Positions 42,403-49,660 of a stretch of DNA of 64,000 bases are shown here, in pieces. Under the pieces are notes generated by a model. It did not search any database and was not told the DNA's origin. It worked only from the letters and a program-made list of their open reading frames with translations. The translations under genes were made by a program, and so were the position numbers. Position 1 is the stretch's first letter, and each line of letters starts with the position of its first letter. The DNA lies in contig NZ_JAFCJS010000002.1 of NCBI RefSeq assembly GCF_018130825.1, positions 620,001 to 684,000 of the forward strand. Direction: 5' to 3'. Source of the DNA: Bradyrhizobium liaoningense (lineage in GTDB: Bacteria > Pseudomonadota > Alphaproteobacteria > Rhizobiales > Xanthobacteraceae).

Positions 42403-42451
42403 GCGAAACCCATCACGCTTCGAGACACTCAGAAGCAATGATGGGTTTCGC
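42403..42451. repeat. Palindromic repeat at the pseudogene breakpoint
   Basis: GCGAAACCCATCA (42403-42415) and TGATGGGTTTCGC (42439-42451) are perfect 13-bp inverted complements around a 23-bp loop. The element starts just where similarity of the GNAT fragment ends. Beyond it, CCGGATTCCTATTT is followed by CCGGATTTCTATTT, a 14-bp tandem repeat with one mismatch at 42467-42494. Confidence 0.8.
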
Positions 42452-42488
42452 AAGAGCTCTAGCCATCCGGATTCCTATTTCCGGATTT

Positions 42489-42767
42489 CTATTTCGGTTT
42501 GGCGCTGACGCGCTGCGCCTGACGTTGGGCTGCGGTCAATTCCGTCTTGATCCTGTCCTGCTCCCCCGCGGGGATCAAAGGTTCATCACGTTGAGGCGGC
42601 AGATCATGGACTGGAAGATAGTCATGCACGGTGCTTGAGGCGGGCTGCCGTTGCGCGGCATGGCTGTCGGCGACATCGTCCCGGGCAAGCGTTGCACATC
42701 CGCCGAGCACGAACAGCATGAGCAGGACGGCATGACGCGCCAACAAGGCGCAGAACTCGATACGCAC
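42489..42767 (-). CDS. Small lipoprotein of the envelope operon
   Basis: A 92-residue protein with a basic then hydrophobic N-terminus and a lipobox ending LGGC (Cys at about residue 24), so it is probably lipid-anchored. The mature part is polar and Gln/Arg-rich with no recognised domain. It starts 27 bp after the 64-residue membrane protein on the same strand and is the last gene of a four-gene run headed by a DUF3313-like lipoprotein. Its stop lies in the second unit of a small tandem repeat. Confidence 0.65.
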   Translation of the reverse strand: MRIEFCALLARHAVLLMLFVLGGCATLARDDVADSHAAQRQPASSTVHDYLPVHDLPPQRDEPLIPAGEQDRIKTELTAAQRQAQRVSAKPK

Positions 42768-42794
42768 GATTACGCTACCTGATGTGCGGTGACG

Positions 42795-42989
42795 TCAAAC
42801 CTCGGCAAAGAAAAGCAGATACAGGCAGCCCAGGATTGTCGGCAGGAACGCCAGCGCAATCCAAATCCAGAAATCGGTATCGAATACCGCCTCTGCCTTG
42901 CCGCTCTCGTGACTCGCAGGCAGTTGCGCGCGATGCCAGGCGGCATCGGCCACGAAGAGAGGACGTCGGGGATCGTTTCCCATGCTCAT
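42795..42989 (-). CDS. 64-residue single-pass membrane protein of the envelope operon
   Basis: The first 35 residues are polar (MSMGNDPRRPLFVADAAWHR), and residues about 40-62 form one hydrophobic helix, FWIWIALAFLPTILGCLYLLFF. ATG at 42983 is a second possible start. It begins 12 bp after the 31-residue peptide gene. No family is recognised. The position between two lipoprotein genes suggests an inner-membrane accessory part of the same envelope function. Confidence 0.6.
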   Translation of the reverse strand: MSMGNDPRRPLFVADAAWHRAQLPASHESGKAEAVFDTDFWIWIALAFLPTILGCLYLLFFAEV

Positions 42990-43001
42990 GTCCAGCGCCC
43001 G

Positions 43002-43097
43002 TCAGCGGGAAAAAAGTGACGCCATCGACAAGACGATGAGCGTGGTGAGGATGCGCCCGAGCGTCGCGAGCAGGATGGTCAGAAGAAAGCGCTTCAT
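43002..43097 (-). CDS. 31-residue hydrophobic peptide coupled to the DUF3313-like gene
   Basis: Start ATG at 43097 overlaps the stop of the upstream lipoprotein gene by 4 bp (ATGA), and the stop is TGA at 43002-43004. The peptide starts MKRFLLTILLATLGRILTTL and is basic at the N-terminus and otherwise hydrophobic, so it is probably a single membrane helix. The coupling overlap and the following membrane-protein gene 12 bp on support translation. Small size means the call rests on layout and composition only. Confidence 0.55.
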   Translation of the reverse strand: MKRFLLTILLATLGRILTTLIVLSMASLFSR

Positions 43098-43972
43098 CGT
43101 GAGGCCGTTTGTCCTTCGTTAATTGGCGTCGGCGAGGGCTTCGCGCCGGAGTCCGTCCACGAGGGCGGCATGCCGAGCTGCTGGCCGACGAAACCGGTCA
43201 CACCGGGAAATCTGCCGAATTGCTCACAGGCGACGTATTTGGGCGCGCCGCCGAAACGTGGCCCCACGCTCTCGACCGGAGGCAATGCAGGCAGTCCTCC
43301 GAAAGGAGACTCACCCGTCAGCATGAGCTTGGAGAAATCCGCGCCGAAATCCGATGCAAGGTCATAGGCGTCGCTCTCGTTGGCGATGCGCGGCGAATTG
43401 GTGATCGAATTGGCGCCACGCGCCCAGACCATCGCCGCCTTCTGGAAGCCGGCGAAGTCTCGTGCCTCGGCCTCGACGGACAGGCTGCCGAGGCCGACCG
43501 GCAATCGCGGCACCGGCACGGGCACGCCGGGCAACGCCACGGTCTTCGCGACCGCGGCAGCTTTCGAGGCCCCTGCTGCCGTCTCGCTGGTCGGCGTCGC
43601 ATGGGTCACCGTGGCTTGAGTCGTCAGGTCCGCATCGTCGTCGGTCGAGACGATGCGAAACTTCTCGCTCAACCTGAGACAGAGCTCGCGGCTGATCGCA
43701 TTCGCGACCAAGGCTCGCTCCTTCTCGTTGAGAGGCACCCCGGCCCGCGCCGGAAACGTGGCGGGCGCGATCCGAACGGTCTTTGCAGCGAGCAGGTCCT
43801 TCTTGCTCGCCCGGATCTGCGCCTTGGTGATCAGGCCATCGGCCTCCGACAGGCGGTCATAGCTTCGAAGTGAACCCGCGCGATCCAGCGGAGCTGTCGC
43901 GCAGCCCGCGAGCGTCAGCGTCGCCATCGTGGCCACGTCCGCCCAGCACAAACGCGAAGAGATACGCACCAC
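43094..43972 (-). CDS. DUF3313-like lipoprotein
   Basis: A 292-residue protein with a lipobox LAGC ending near residue 24, followed by the DUF3313-type start GSLRSYDRLSEADGLITKAQIRASKKDLLAAKTVRIAP. A central ISRELCLRLSEKFRIV segment and an Ala/Val/Pro-rich stretch follow. A late GESPFGGLPALPP tail is Pro-rich. DUF3313 members are exported lipoproteins of unknown role. It heads a four-gene run of envelope proteins and is divergent from a TetR regulator gene with two shared operators in the 142-bp gap. Confidence 0.72.
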   Translation of the reverse strand: MVRISSRLCWADVATMATLTLAGCATAPLDRAGSLRSYDRLSEADGLITKAQIRASKKDLLAAKTVRIAPATFPARAGVPLNEKERALVANAISRELCLRLSEKFRIVSTDDDADLTTQATVTHATPTSETAAGASKAAAVAKTVALPGVPVPVPRLPVGLGSLSVEAEARDFAGFQKAAMVWARGANSITNSPRIANESDAYDLASDFGADFSKLMLTGESPFGGLPALPPVESVGPRFGGAPKYVACEQFGRFPGVTGFVGQQLGMPPSWTDSGAKPSPTPINEGQTASR

Positions 43973-43986
43973 AGGAACTCGCGACG

Positions 43987-44012
43987 ATTATTAGACTTAT
44001 CTCTCTAATAAT
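43987..44012. promoter_or_regulatory. TetR operator candidate A (DUF3313-like divergon)
   Basis: ATTATTAGA (43987-43995) and TCTAATAAT (44004-44012) are perfect inverted complements around an 8-bp spacer. It lies 14 bp upstream of the DUF3313-like start. It shares the core TAGA-N-TTA-N-CTCTCTA with the second site. Confidence 0.75.
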
Positions 44013-44036
44013 CGGTCCGGGCCTCTTGTCAAGAAT

Positions 44037-44056
44037 AATAGAGTTACCTCTCTATT
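44037..44056. promoter_or_regulatory. TetR operator candidate B (DUF3313-like divergon)
   Basis: AATAGA (44037-44042) and TCTATT (44051-44056) pair around an 8-bp spacer that resembles site A (GTTACCTC versus CTTATCTC). The centre is 47 bp from site A. It lies between site A and the TetR start. Confidence 0.7.
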
Positions 44057-44114
44057 TTTGGCGTAGCCGCGGTCAAATTGTGGTAAGCGCTTGTCAGAAT
44101 TGGAGACGCCGATC

Positions 44115-44777
44115 GTGCGAAAAGTGGACCCCGTCAAACACGAACAAAAGCGCCAGGACATCCTCGACGCGGCGTTTCGTTGCTTCATCAAGGACGGTTT
44201 TCACGGGGCGAGCACGACGGACATCTGTGCCGCGGCGAAGATCAGTCCCGGGCATCTGTATCACTACTTTCCGAGCAAGGAGGCGATCGTCGAGGCGATG
44301 GTCGATATCGGCCTCGCGCGTGCGACGGAAGAGTTCGGCAAGATATCGGCCGCGCCTGACTTCATCGAGGCCCTGATCGACTATCTCGAACGCGGCAGCC
44401 TGCGGCATCGCACGGCTCAGGTCCTCAGTCTCGATGCACTGGCGGAGGCCGCCCGAAATCCGCAATTCGCCGGGATCGTCAAGAAACACGCCAGCGTATC
44501 GCGGAATCTTCTGGTCGATTTTATCGGTATGGCGCAGCGCCAGGGGCAGATCGATCCGGAGCTGGACCCGGCTGCTACCGCCAACATTCTGCTCGCCATC
44601 ATCGACGGCGCGCGTGCGATGCCGATCCGCACACCGTCATTGGACGTCGAGCAAAGCCTGGCCCATCTGCGAACCATGCTGTCGCGCTTCCTGAAGCCGC
44701 CGAAGGAGGTGTCAGTGCACGTGCGCCGCGTCACCGGCAGCAGGAACGCGGCCTTGAACACAAACCGGAAGAGATAA
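44115..44777 (+). CDS. TetR-family transcriptional regulator
   Basis: 220 residues from GTG at 44115, which follows a GGAG 9 bp upstream and gives the common family opening MRKVDPVKHEQKRQDIL; TTG at 44091 is an alternative. The helix-turn-helix is TTDICAAAKISPGHLYHYF, followed by SKEAIV. The C-terminal ligand domain is helical with no signature. It is divergent from the DUF3313-like envelope operon, with two related palindromes between. It probably represses that operon and itself. A GNAT gene begins 40 bp downstream on the same strand. Confidence 0.9.
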   Translation: MRKVDPVKHEQKRQDILDAAFRCFIKDGFHGASTTDICAAAKISPGHLYHYFPSKEAIVEAMVDIGLARATEEFGKISAAPDFIEALIDYLERGSLRHRTAQVLSLDALAEAARNPQFAGIVKKHASVSRNLLVDFIGMAQRQGQIDPELDPAATANILLAIIDGARAMPIRTPSLDVEQSLAHLRTMLSRFLKPPKEVSVHVRRVTGSRNAALNTNRKR

Positions 44778-44817
44778 CCGGCGACAACGCGATCAAAGCA
44801 GGGCAACGATCCAGTTC

Positions 44818-45315
44818 ATGGACCACTTCAGCTCAAACAGATTGACCGCCGAAAGGCTGAACGAAAGTCATCTCGAAGACCTCGTTGCGCTGCATCTCGA
44901 TGCCGAGGTGTCGCGTTATCTCGGCGGCGTTCGCTCGGCGGAGGTGACGAAGACCTATCTCGACGTCAACATGGCCCATTGGGACCACCACGGTTTCGGC
45001 CTCTGGGCGCTGCGAACGAAGGACGGTGCGTTCGCCGGGCGGGCGGGCATCAGGCACATCCTCGTGGATGACGTGGACGAGATCGAGATCGCCTACGCGT
45101 TCACGCGCAGTGCCTGGGGAGTGGGATTTGCCAGCGAGATCGCGAGCGCGATGACGCGCATCGGGCTGTCACAGCTCGCGCTGCCCTCGCTCATCGGCAT
45201 CGTCCATGTCGACAATGGCGCATCCCGCCGCGTGCTGGAGAAATCGAATTACCTGTTCGAGCGGAGCACGAACCGCTACGGCAACGACGCCGTGATCTAT
45301 CGTATCCAGCGGTGA
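44818..45315 (+). CDS. GNAT-family N-acetyltransferase (RimJ/RimL-like)
   Basis: A 165-residue acetyltransferase of the Acetyltransf_3 type. The N-terminal TAERLNESHLEDLVALHLDAEVSRYLGG and a central segment EIEIAYAFTRSAWGVGFASEIASAM are typical; the usual acetyl-CoA loop R/Q-x-x-G-x-G/A is represented by SAWGVGFA. It follows the TetR gene at 40 bp, so it may be co-transcribed with the regulator. A decayed partial copy lies at 42192-42385 on the same strand. The substrate is unknown. Confidence 0.86.
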   Translation: MDHFSSNRLTAERLNESHLEDLVALHLDAEVSRYLGGVRSAEVTKTYLDVNMAHWDHHGFGLWALRTKDGAFAGRAGIRHILVDDVDEIEIAYAFTRSAWGVGFASEIASAMTRIGLSQLALPSLIGIVHVDNGASRRVLEKSNYLFERSTNRYGNDAVIYRIQR

Positions 45316-45328
45316 GAGCGCAGCAACC

Positions 45329-45700
45329 TCACGGCTCCATCGTGTAGGAGCGCCCGGGTTCGAGCGCGTAGATGGTCAGGAAGCGGAGCGGACGGTCCGG
45401 GTCGCAATTGCGAAACAGGGTGTGCGGAATATCGGCCCGATCCTGCAAGGTCTCGCCCGCCCGGTATTGTCGCGGCTCGTCGCTGCCATAGGCGGATTCG
45501 GCGACACCTTCGACGATGTAGATCGCACCCGCCACGGGATGCCGGTGAAGCGGCGCTGTGCCGCCGGGCGGATAGGTGACCTCGACGACCATGAGCTCCT
45601 GCTGCTTGCCGGGCAATGGGAGACGTTCGAGCACCTTGCGTGTGACACCGGCAAACCCGGCCTGCCGGGCGCCTGCGCGACCGTCGCTATGTTCATCCAT
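45329..45700 (-). CDS. Small cupin-domain protein
   Basis: A 123-residue single cupin. The metal-site motif PLHRHPVAGAIYIVEGV provides His, His and an acidic residue, and DIPHTLFRN supplies the later His. No signal peptide. It converges with the GNAT gene, 13 bp between stops. Related small cupins in proteobacteria are annotated only as cupins and often accompany acetyltransferase or redox genes. The activity cannot be predicted. Confidence 0.82.
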   Translation of the reverse strand: MDEHSDGRAGARQAGFAGVTRKVLERLPLPGKQQELMVVEVTYPPGGTAPLHRHPVAGAIYIVEGVAESAYGSDEPRQYRAGETLQDRADIPHTLFRNCDPDRPLRFLTIYALEPGRSYTMEP

Positions 45701-45888
45701 GGAGCACCTGACTCTTTCGAGGATTGAGTTTTCTTCGTCTGGCGACTAGCGCAGGACAACAAAGTGGCCGATTTCCGGTTCAGCGCCATGTTGCGCTTTT
45801 CTCGCCTTACGTGCTATCTCGCGATCATGCACCCAGTACGCTCTTCCGGTTGCGCACGTTCGTGAGACCAGGGTTGGGGAAATCGACT

Positions 45889-47067
45889 GTGAGAGTGGAT
45901 TGCATTTACTTCGCGGCGGCCGCAGCCATTGTCGGCTGGATTACCTGGGGATCGACGGCAAGAGCGGACTGGGCAAGCTGCCAAAGCAAGCCGACACGAA
46001 CCTGCCTGCTCGAAGAGGCCCTGCGCGGCGATCAAGGGCCGCTCGTCGGCAAGGAACGTCTTGATGTCCTTGCTCTGACCAACTACCGGAGCCATCCCCA
46101 ATATTTGACGGCCGCGGATATTGACGAGGCGAAGCGGCAGCTCATGAGCCAGCCCGCCTCGCAGCCGGCGTCGCGATGGCAGTATTTCGCAGTGGCGGCG
46201 ACGGGGCTGATCGCAGCCGACCAGGTCCAGGAAGCGCTAGATCTGATATCGGATCTGGATGCAGGGTGGCGCAATAACGCTCTGAGTGAGGTGATCAGAG
46301 CGCTCATCAAAGCCGACAAGCTGGACGACATCCCCGTCTTCGGCAGGCCAATGGTGGCCGATCCGCGACACGTCTTCAAAACGGCCGTGACGATGCTGGC
46401 CGAGCAAGGCAAGATCGAGCAGGCCCTGGCCTTCAGCGCCCTTTATCCGGCCGGCGCGCCCGACGCGGACACGCTGGAAGCGCTGGGAGTGGCCTACGCC
46501 AAGCGCGGCGACCAGAAGATGGCCGCGCGCTTCTACGACAAAGCGCAATCCGTCGTGGAGCAGCGAGCGCCCGGTGTGGTTCAGGACCACACCGACATGG
46601 AGCTTCGTTTCGATCGGATTATATTGCGAGCGGCGCGCGGCGATACCGACGGTGTCAAGGCCGCGCTGAAGGAATTGCCCGCGGTGTCGGACAAGCCGTC
46701 CAATTGGGTCGAGATCAACCGCAATGCGGGCTATCAAAGACTCATCGTGATGCTGTTGCGGCTCGATAATCCCAGGATGGCGGCCGACATCGCCAACTCC
46801 ACGCCGCAACGCTACAGGCCGTTCAGCCTCTTGAATATCGCATTTTGGGATGCCGAGCATGGCCGGCTCGAAGAGACCCGTGAGGTCCAGACCTTTCTGA
46901 AGGACGAGACCGATCCGAACATTCACCAATCGCTTCTTCGCGCCCTTGCCGTAGCAACGGCAAGGTCCGGTGACGTCACAGCGGCCATCCCGATTGCCGA
47001 ACAGGTTAGCGATCCCGTCAGGCGCCGTGCGGTCATTTTCGAGCTCTCAGAGAGCTTGCCGCCGTAA
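45889..47067 (+). CDS. Secreted TPR-like protein of unknown function
   Basis: About 392 residues from GTG at 45889, which yields a proper signal peptide (DCIYFAAAAAIVGWITW, cleavage near TARAD); the frame is open upstream to a TTG at 45724. The mature protein is alpha-helical with tetratricopeptide-like helix pairs, for example AVTMLAEQGKIEQALAFSAL and LEALGVAYAKRGDQKMAARFY. Such proteins act as periplasmic scaffolds. It is monocistronic and has no partner to suggest a pathway. Confidence 0.65.
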   Translation: MRVDCIYFAAAAAIVGWITWGSTARADWASCQSKPTRTCLLEEALRGDQGPLVGKERLDVLALTNYRSHPQYLTAADIDEAKRQLMSQPASQPASRWQYFAVAATGLIAADQVQEALDLISDLDAGWRNNALSEVIRALIKADKLDDIPVFGRPMVADPRHVFKTAVTMLAEQGKIEQALAFSALYPAGAPDADTLEALGVAYAKRGDQKMAARFYDKAQSVVEQRAPGVVQDHTDMELRFDRIILRAARGDTDGVKAALKELPAVSDKPSNWVEINRNAGYQRLIVMLLRLDNPRMAADIANSTPQRYRPFSLLNIAFWDAEHGRLEETREVQTFLKDETDPNIHQSLLRALAVATARSGDVTAAIPIAEQVSDPVRRRAVIFELSESLPP

Positions 47068-47303
47068 ACCGCCGACGTGCTGATTTGCGGCTCTGTTGGC
47101 CTGTGGGGCTGGAACCGGCTCGGCCCTTCGACACCGGCATTCAGCGCCACAAGCGGAACAAAAGAAACCCAACGAACGGCAGTCCATGCGGCTGCGATGA
47201 CGCTGGACCTGAACAGCCGTTCAAGAAAGTTTCTTGCCCGTTCCTGCAACAGGCGATGGTGGCGGTCGTTGTCTCGCGACGGACGCAAACCAAGGAGGAA
47301 CAG

Positions 47304-47537
47304 ATGAAGAAGCTGACTTACGCTCTCGCAGCGCTAGCGACGCTTGCAATCGGTACCCCCACCATCGCCAATGCGGCCGGATTCGGCGTCTATGTCGGCG
47401 GCGACAGGGACTATTATGACGGCCCCCGCGCGCGGGTCTACCAGCATGACCGCGGCTGGCACCGTGGCTGGTACCATCACGACCGCGACTACGACCGCGG
47501 CGTCGTGATCCGTCGTTATCATCATTGGGACGATTAG
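47304..47537 (+). CDS. Small secreted Tyr/His/Asp/Arg-rich protein
   Basis: A 77-residue protein with a strong AAGGAGGAACAG ribosome site before the ATG. The signal peptide (MKKLTYALAALATLAIG..., cleavage near IANAA) is followed by a mature part with repeated HDRGWHRGWYHHDRDYDRG. Charged, His-rich composition suggests metal or polyanion contact, but there is no recognised domain. A 15-bp palindrome CAAGAAA-G-TTTCTTG lies at 47222-47236 in its 236-bp upstream gap, and a terminator follows the gene. Confidence 0.75.
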   Translation: MKKLTYALAALATLAIGTPTIANAAGFGVYVGGDRDYYDGPRARVYQHDRGWHRGWYHHDRDYDRGVVIRRYHHWDD

Positions 47538-47563
47538 TGCGCGCCAGCACGATCGAACAAGGA

Positions 47564-47588
47564 GGCCCCGCTCGGACGGGGCCTTTTT
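47564..47588 (+). terminator. Intrinsic terminator after the 77-residue secreted protein gene
   Basis: GGCCCCG (47564-47570) pairs with CGGGGCC (47577-47583) around a 6-nt loop and is followed by TTTTT and another T-run. Confidence 0.92.
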
Positions 47589-47685
47589 GCTTTTTGCATT
47601 GGACGCACGGAAGACGCCGCCAGGCACGGCAGCCTCCTAGCTGGCATCAGATCGCCCTGCGTGGCCTATCAAATCACTTGTGCCG

Positions 47686-47913
47686 CTACTTCGTGTAGCC
47701 CTGGCTCGTGCACCACCACATGGCGTCGGCCGACGTCGAGCCATGCTCTATGACGTATTTGCGGCACGCTTCGTAATTGACGGCGTAGCGCTTGGCACAC
47801 GGGACGGAGGAAATCGTGCCGCCGCTCCAGGAGCACTTGTATTGAGCATTGGCTGCCGGCATCGACAGGGTTGTGACAGCGAGCCCGACGACGACAAACG
47901 CGAAGGTCTTCAT
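47686..47913 (-). CDS. Small secreted cysteine-containing protein
   Basis: A 75-residue protein from ATG at 47913. It has a signal peptide (MKTFAFVVVGLAVTTLSMP, cleavage near ANAQ), and the mature 50 residues contain four cysteines (KCSW, PCAK, ACRK, WCTS). These could form two disulfides in the periplasm. No family is recognised. The 200 bp between its start and the next minus-strand gene (47914-48113) shows nothing beyond possible promoter sequence. Confidence 0.7.
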   Translation of the reverse strand: MKTFAFVVVGLAVTTLSMPAANAQYKCSWSGGTISSVPCAKRYAVNYEACRKYVIEHGSTSADAMWWCTSQGYTK

Positions 47914-48113
47914 GACTATCTCTCCCAAATCCAGGGATTAGCGAGCGCTATCCCAAGTGGTACGATAGCATGCTTTCGACTGCGCGAGATGGACGCGTGC
48001 CCATTCGGGATCGAAGAGGTGCCTTGCGGAAATGCCGGCTCTCACTCCTCCGGCAAGCCAGCGGAATGCGAGCGCGATCCACGACGTCTCGTCCTCCGCC
48101 GGCAGCATCCCGA

Positions 48114-49010
48114 TCAGTCGCCGCGATGGCGCAGCGCATCGACGATGACCTTGAAGGCGGGCGCGTTCTGGCGGCGGCTCGGATAGTAGATGTGGTAACC
48201 GTCGAACGTCGGCGACCAATCGTCCAGCACCAGCATGAGGTCACCCGAGGCGATGTGCTGCCGCGCGATGTTCTCCGGCACATAGGCGATGCCGTATCCC
48301 TTCAACGCCGCGTCGGCCTGGGCGTAGGAATTGTTGAACGTCAATTGTCCGTCGACGCGGACGCGAAGCTCCTGGCTGCCTTTCGCGAACTCCCACGCAT
48401 ACAGCCCGCCCGCCCGTTCCATGCGGAGGTTGATGCAATTGTGCCGCACGAGCTCATGAGGGTGGGTCGGCGCGCCGTGCTCGGCGAAGTAGCTGGGTGA
48501 GCCCACGGCCACCAGCCGCCAGTCCGGCCCGATCCGCACGGCGACCATGTCCTTCTCGACGCTCTCGCCGAGGCGGACGCCGGCGTCGAATCCCTCCTCG
48601 ACGATGTTGCGAAATCCACTGTCGAGGCTGACCTCGAGCTTGATGTCCGGGTAGTCCTTCAGGATCGGCTGGAGCTTCGGCCACACCACGCTGTGAAACG
48701 CATGGTCCGAAATCGTCATCCGGATCCGCCCCGAGGGCTTGTCGCGGAATGCCATGAGGTCGGCGATGTCGGCCTCGATCTCGGCGATGCGGGGCGCCAT
48801 CGACAGCCGCAAGCGCTCACCGGCTTCGGTGAGACCGACGCTGCGGGTCGTGCGCGTCAGGAGCCGGATGCCCATCTGGTCTTCCAGACGCTTGATGGTG
48901 TGGCTCAGGGTCGACTGGGCGATGCCGAGCTTGGCGGCCGCCTTGGTGAAACTGCGTTCCCTGGCGACGGTGAGAAACCACAAGAGGTCGTTGAAATCGT
49001 GCCTGGCCAT
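48114..49010 (-). CDS. LysR-family transcriptional regulator
   Basis: A 298-residue LysR regulator. The N-terminal winged helix-turn-helix is LLWFLTVARERSFTKAAAKLGIAQSTLSHTIKRLEDQMG, and the C-terminal effector-binding domain is of the CrgA-like type (GRIRMTISDHAFHSVVWPKLQP). It is divergent from a cyclophilin-like gene and an alcohol dehydrogenase, 150 bp away. LysR regulators commonly control the divergent gene, so these are the presumed targets. The effector is unknown. Confidence 0.92.
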   Translation of the reverse strand: MARHDFNDLLWFLTVARERSFTKAAAKLGIAQSTLSHTIKRLEDQMGIRLLTRTTRSVGLTEAGERLRLSMAPRIAEIEADIADLMAFRDKPSGRIRMTISDHAFHSVVWPKLQPILKDYPDIKLEVSLDSGFRNIVEEGFDAGVRLGESVEKDMVAVRIGPDWRLVAVGSPSYFAEHGAPTHPHELVRHNCINLRMERAGGLYAWEFAKGSQELRVRVDGQLTFNNSYAQADAALKGYGIAYVPENIARQHIASGDLMLVLDDWSPTFDGYHIYYPSRRQNAPAFKVIVDALRHRGD

Positions 49011-49160
49011 CGCTGTCCGCCGCTGAAACCATCCATTTATGCCGCAGGTCGATTAATGCAAGCGGACTATTCCATCTAATCGGGGTGCGAGCGGAGCGCT
49101 ATTTCAGCTGCCACGGATGGCCGCAGCCTGGCCGCCGTCCCGACCACAGGCGCACGCATC

Positions 49161-49634
49161 ATGTCCAGACACTGCCCCACGCGCCGCACAATTGTCGGCG
49201 GCCTCGTGGCCATCGCCGCAGTGCCCGGCTCCGTCGCCGGCCTGACCGCGACGAACGCCTCCGGTCAGACGGGAGCAGCAAACATGCAGATACGATGCGC
49301 CTTCGACCGCCATAGCTTTACGGCGACTCTCCTCGACATCCCGCCCGCGCGGGACCTCGTCGCTTTGCTGCCGCTCGACCTTGCCATCGAAGATTATTCG
49401 ACCAACGAGAAGATCGCCTATCTGCCGCGCAAGTTGACCGAGAACGGCAGCGGGCCGTTCACGGACGAGGCGCCGGGCGATCTCTGCTACTTCGCGCCCT
49501 GGGGCAATCTCGCCTTCTTCCACGGCAACTACCGCTACTCCAACGGGCTGATCCGTCTCGGCCGTCTCGACGGTGGCGCTCAGCCCCTGCTCACGCGCGG
49601 AAAGTATCCGCTGCGGATCGAGCTTCTCTCCTGA
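49161..49634 (+). CDS. Cyclophilin-like-fold secreted protein
   Basis: A 157-residue protein. The N-terminus TRRTIVGGLVAIAAVPG looks like a twin-arginine signal. The mature part contains SFTATLLDIPPARDLVALLPLDL and a late GDLCYFAPWGNLAFFHGNY, typical of the small cyclophilin-like family (Cyclophil_like). Despite the fold, prolyl-isomerase activity is not established for this group. It lies 26 bp upstream of the alcohol dehydrogenase gene and is divergent from the LysR gene. In this family export by Tat often goes with a redox partner. Confidence 0.78.
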   Translation: MSRHCPTRRTIVGGLVAIAAVPGSVAGLTATNASGQTGAANMQIRCAFDRHSFTATLLDIPPARDLVALLPLDLAIEDYSTNEKIAYLPRKLTENGSGPFTDEAPGDLCYFAPWGNLAFFHGNYRYSNGLIRLGRLDGGAQPLLTRGKYPLRIELLS

Positions 49635-49660
49635 CGATCAAACCCCGAAAGGATACGACC

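Noticed and set aside
43002..44777. Toxin-antitoxin reading of the small membrane peptide and TetR gene
   Set aside because: The 31-residue hydrophobic peptide could recall a type I toxin, but it is coupled to a lipoprotein gene and lacks any antisense RNA or paired antitoxin signal.
47222..47236. Palindrome CAAGAAA-G-TTTCTTG as a terminator
   Set aside because: A 7-bp A/T-rich stem with a 1-nt centre cannot form a normal hairpin loop; if functional it would be a protein-binding site, for which there is no other evidence.
47234..47249. TTGC-N8-GCAA near the start of the 77-residue secreted protein gene
   Set aside because: It resembles the FixK2 boxes and lies at a similar distance (62.5 bp), but the spacer is 8 rather than 6, which breaks the pattern.
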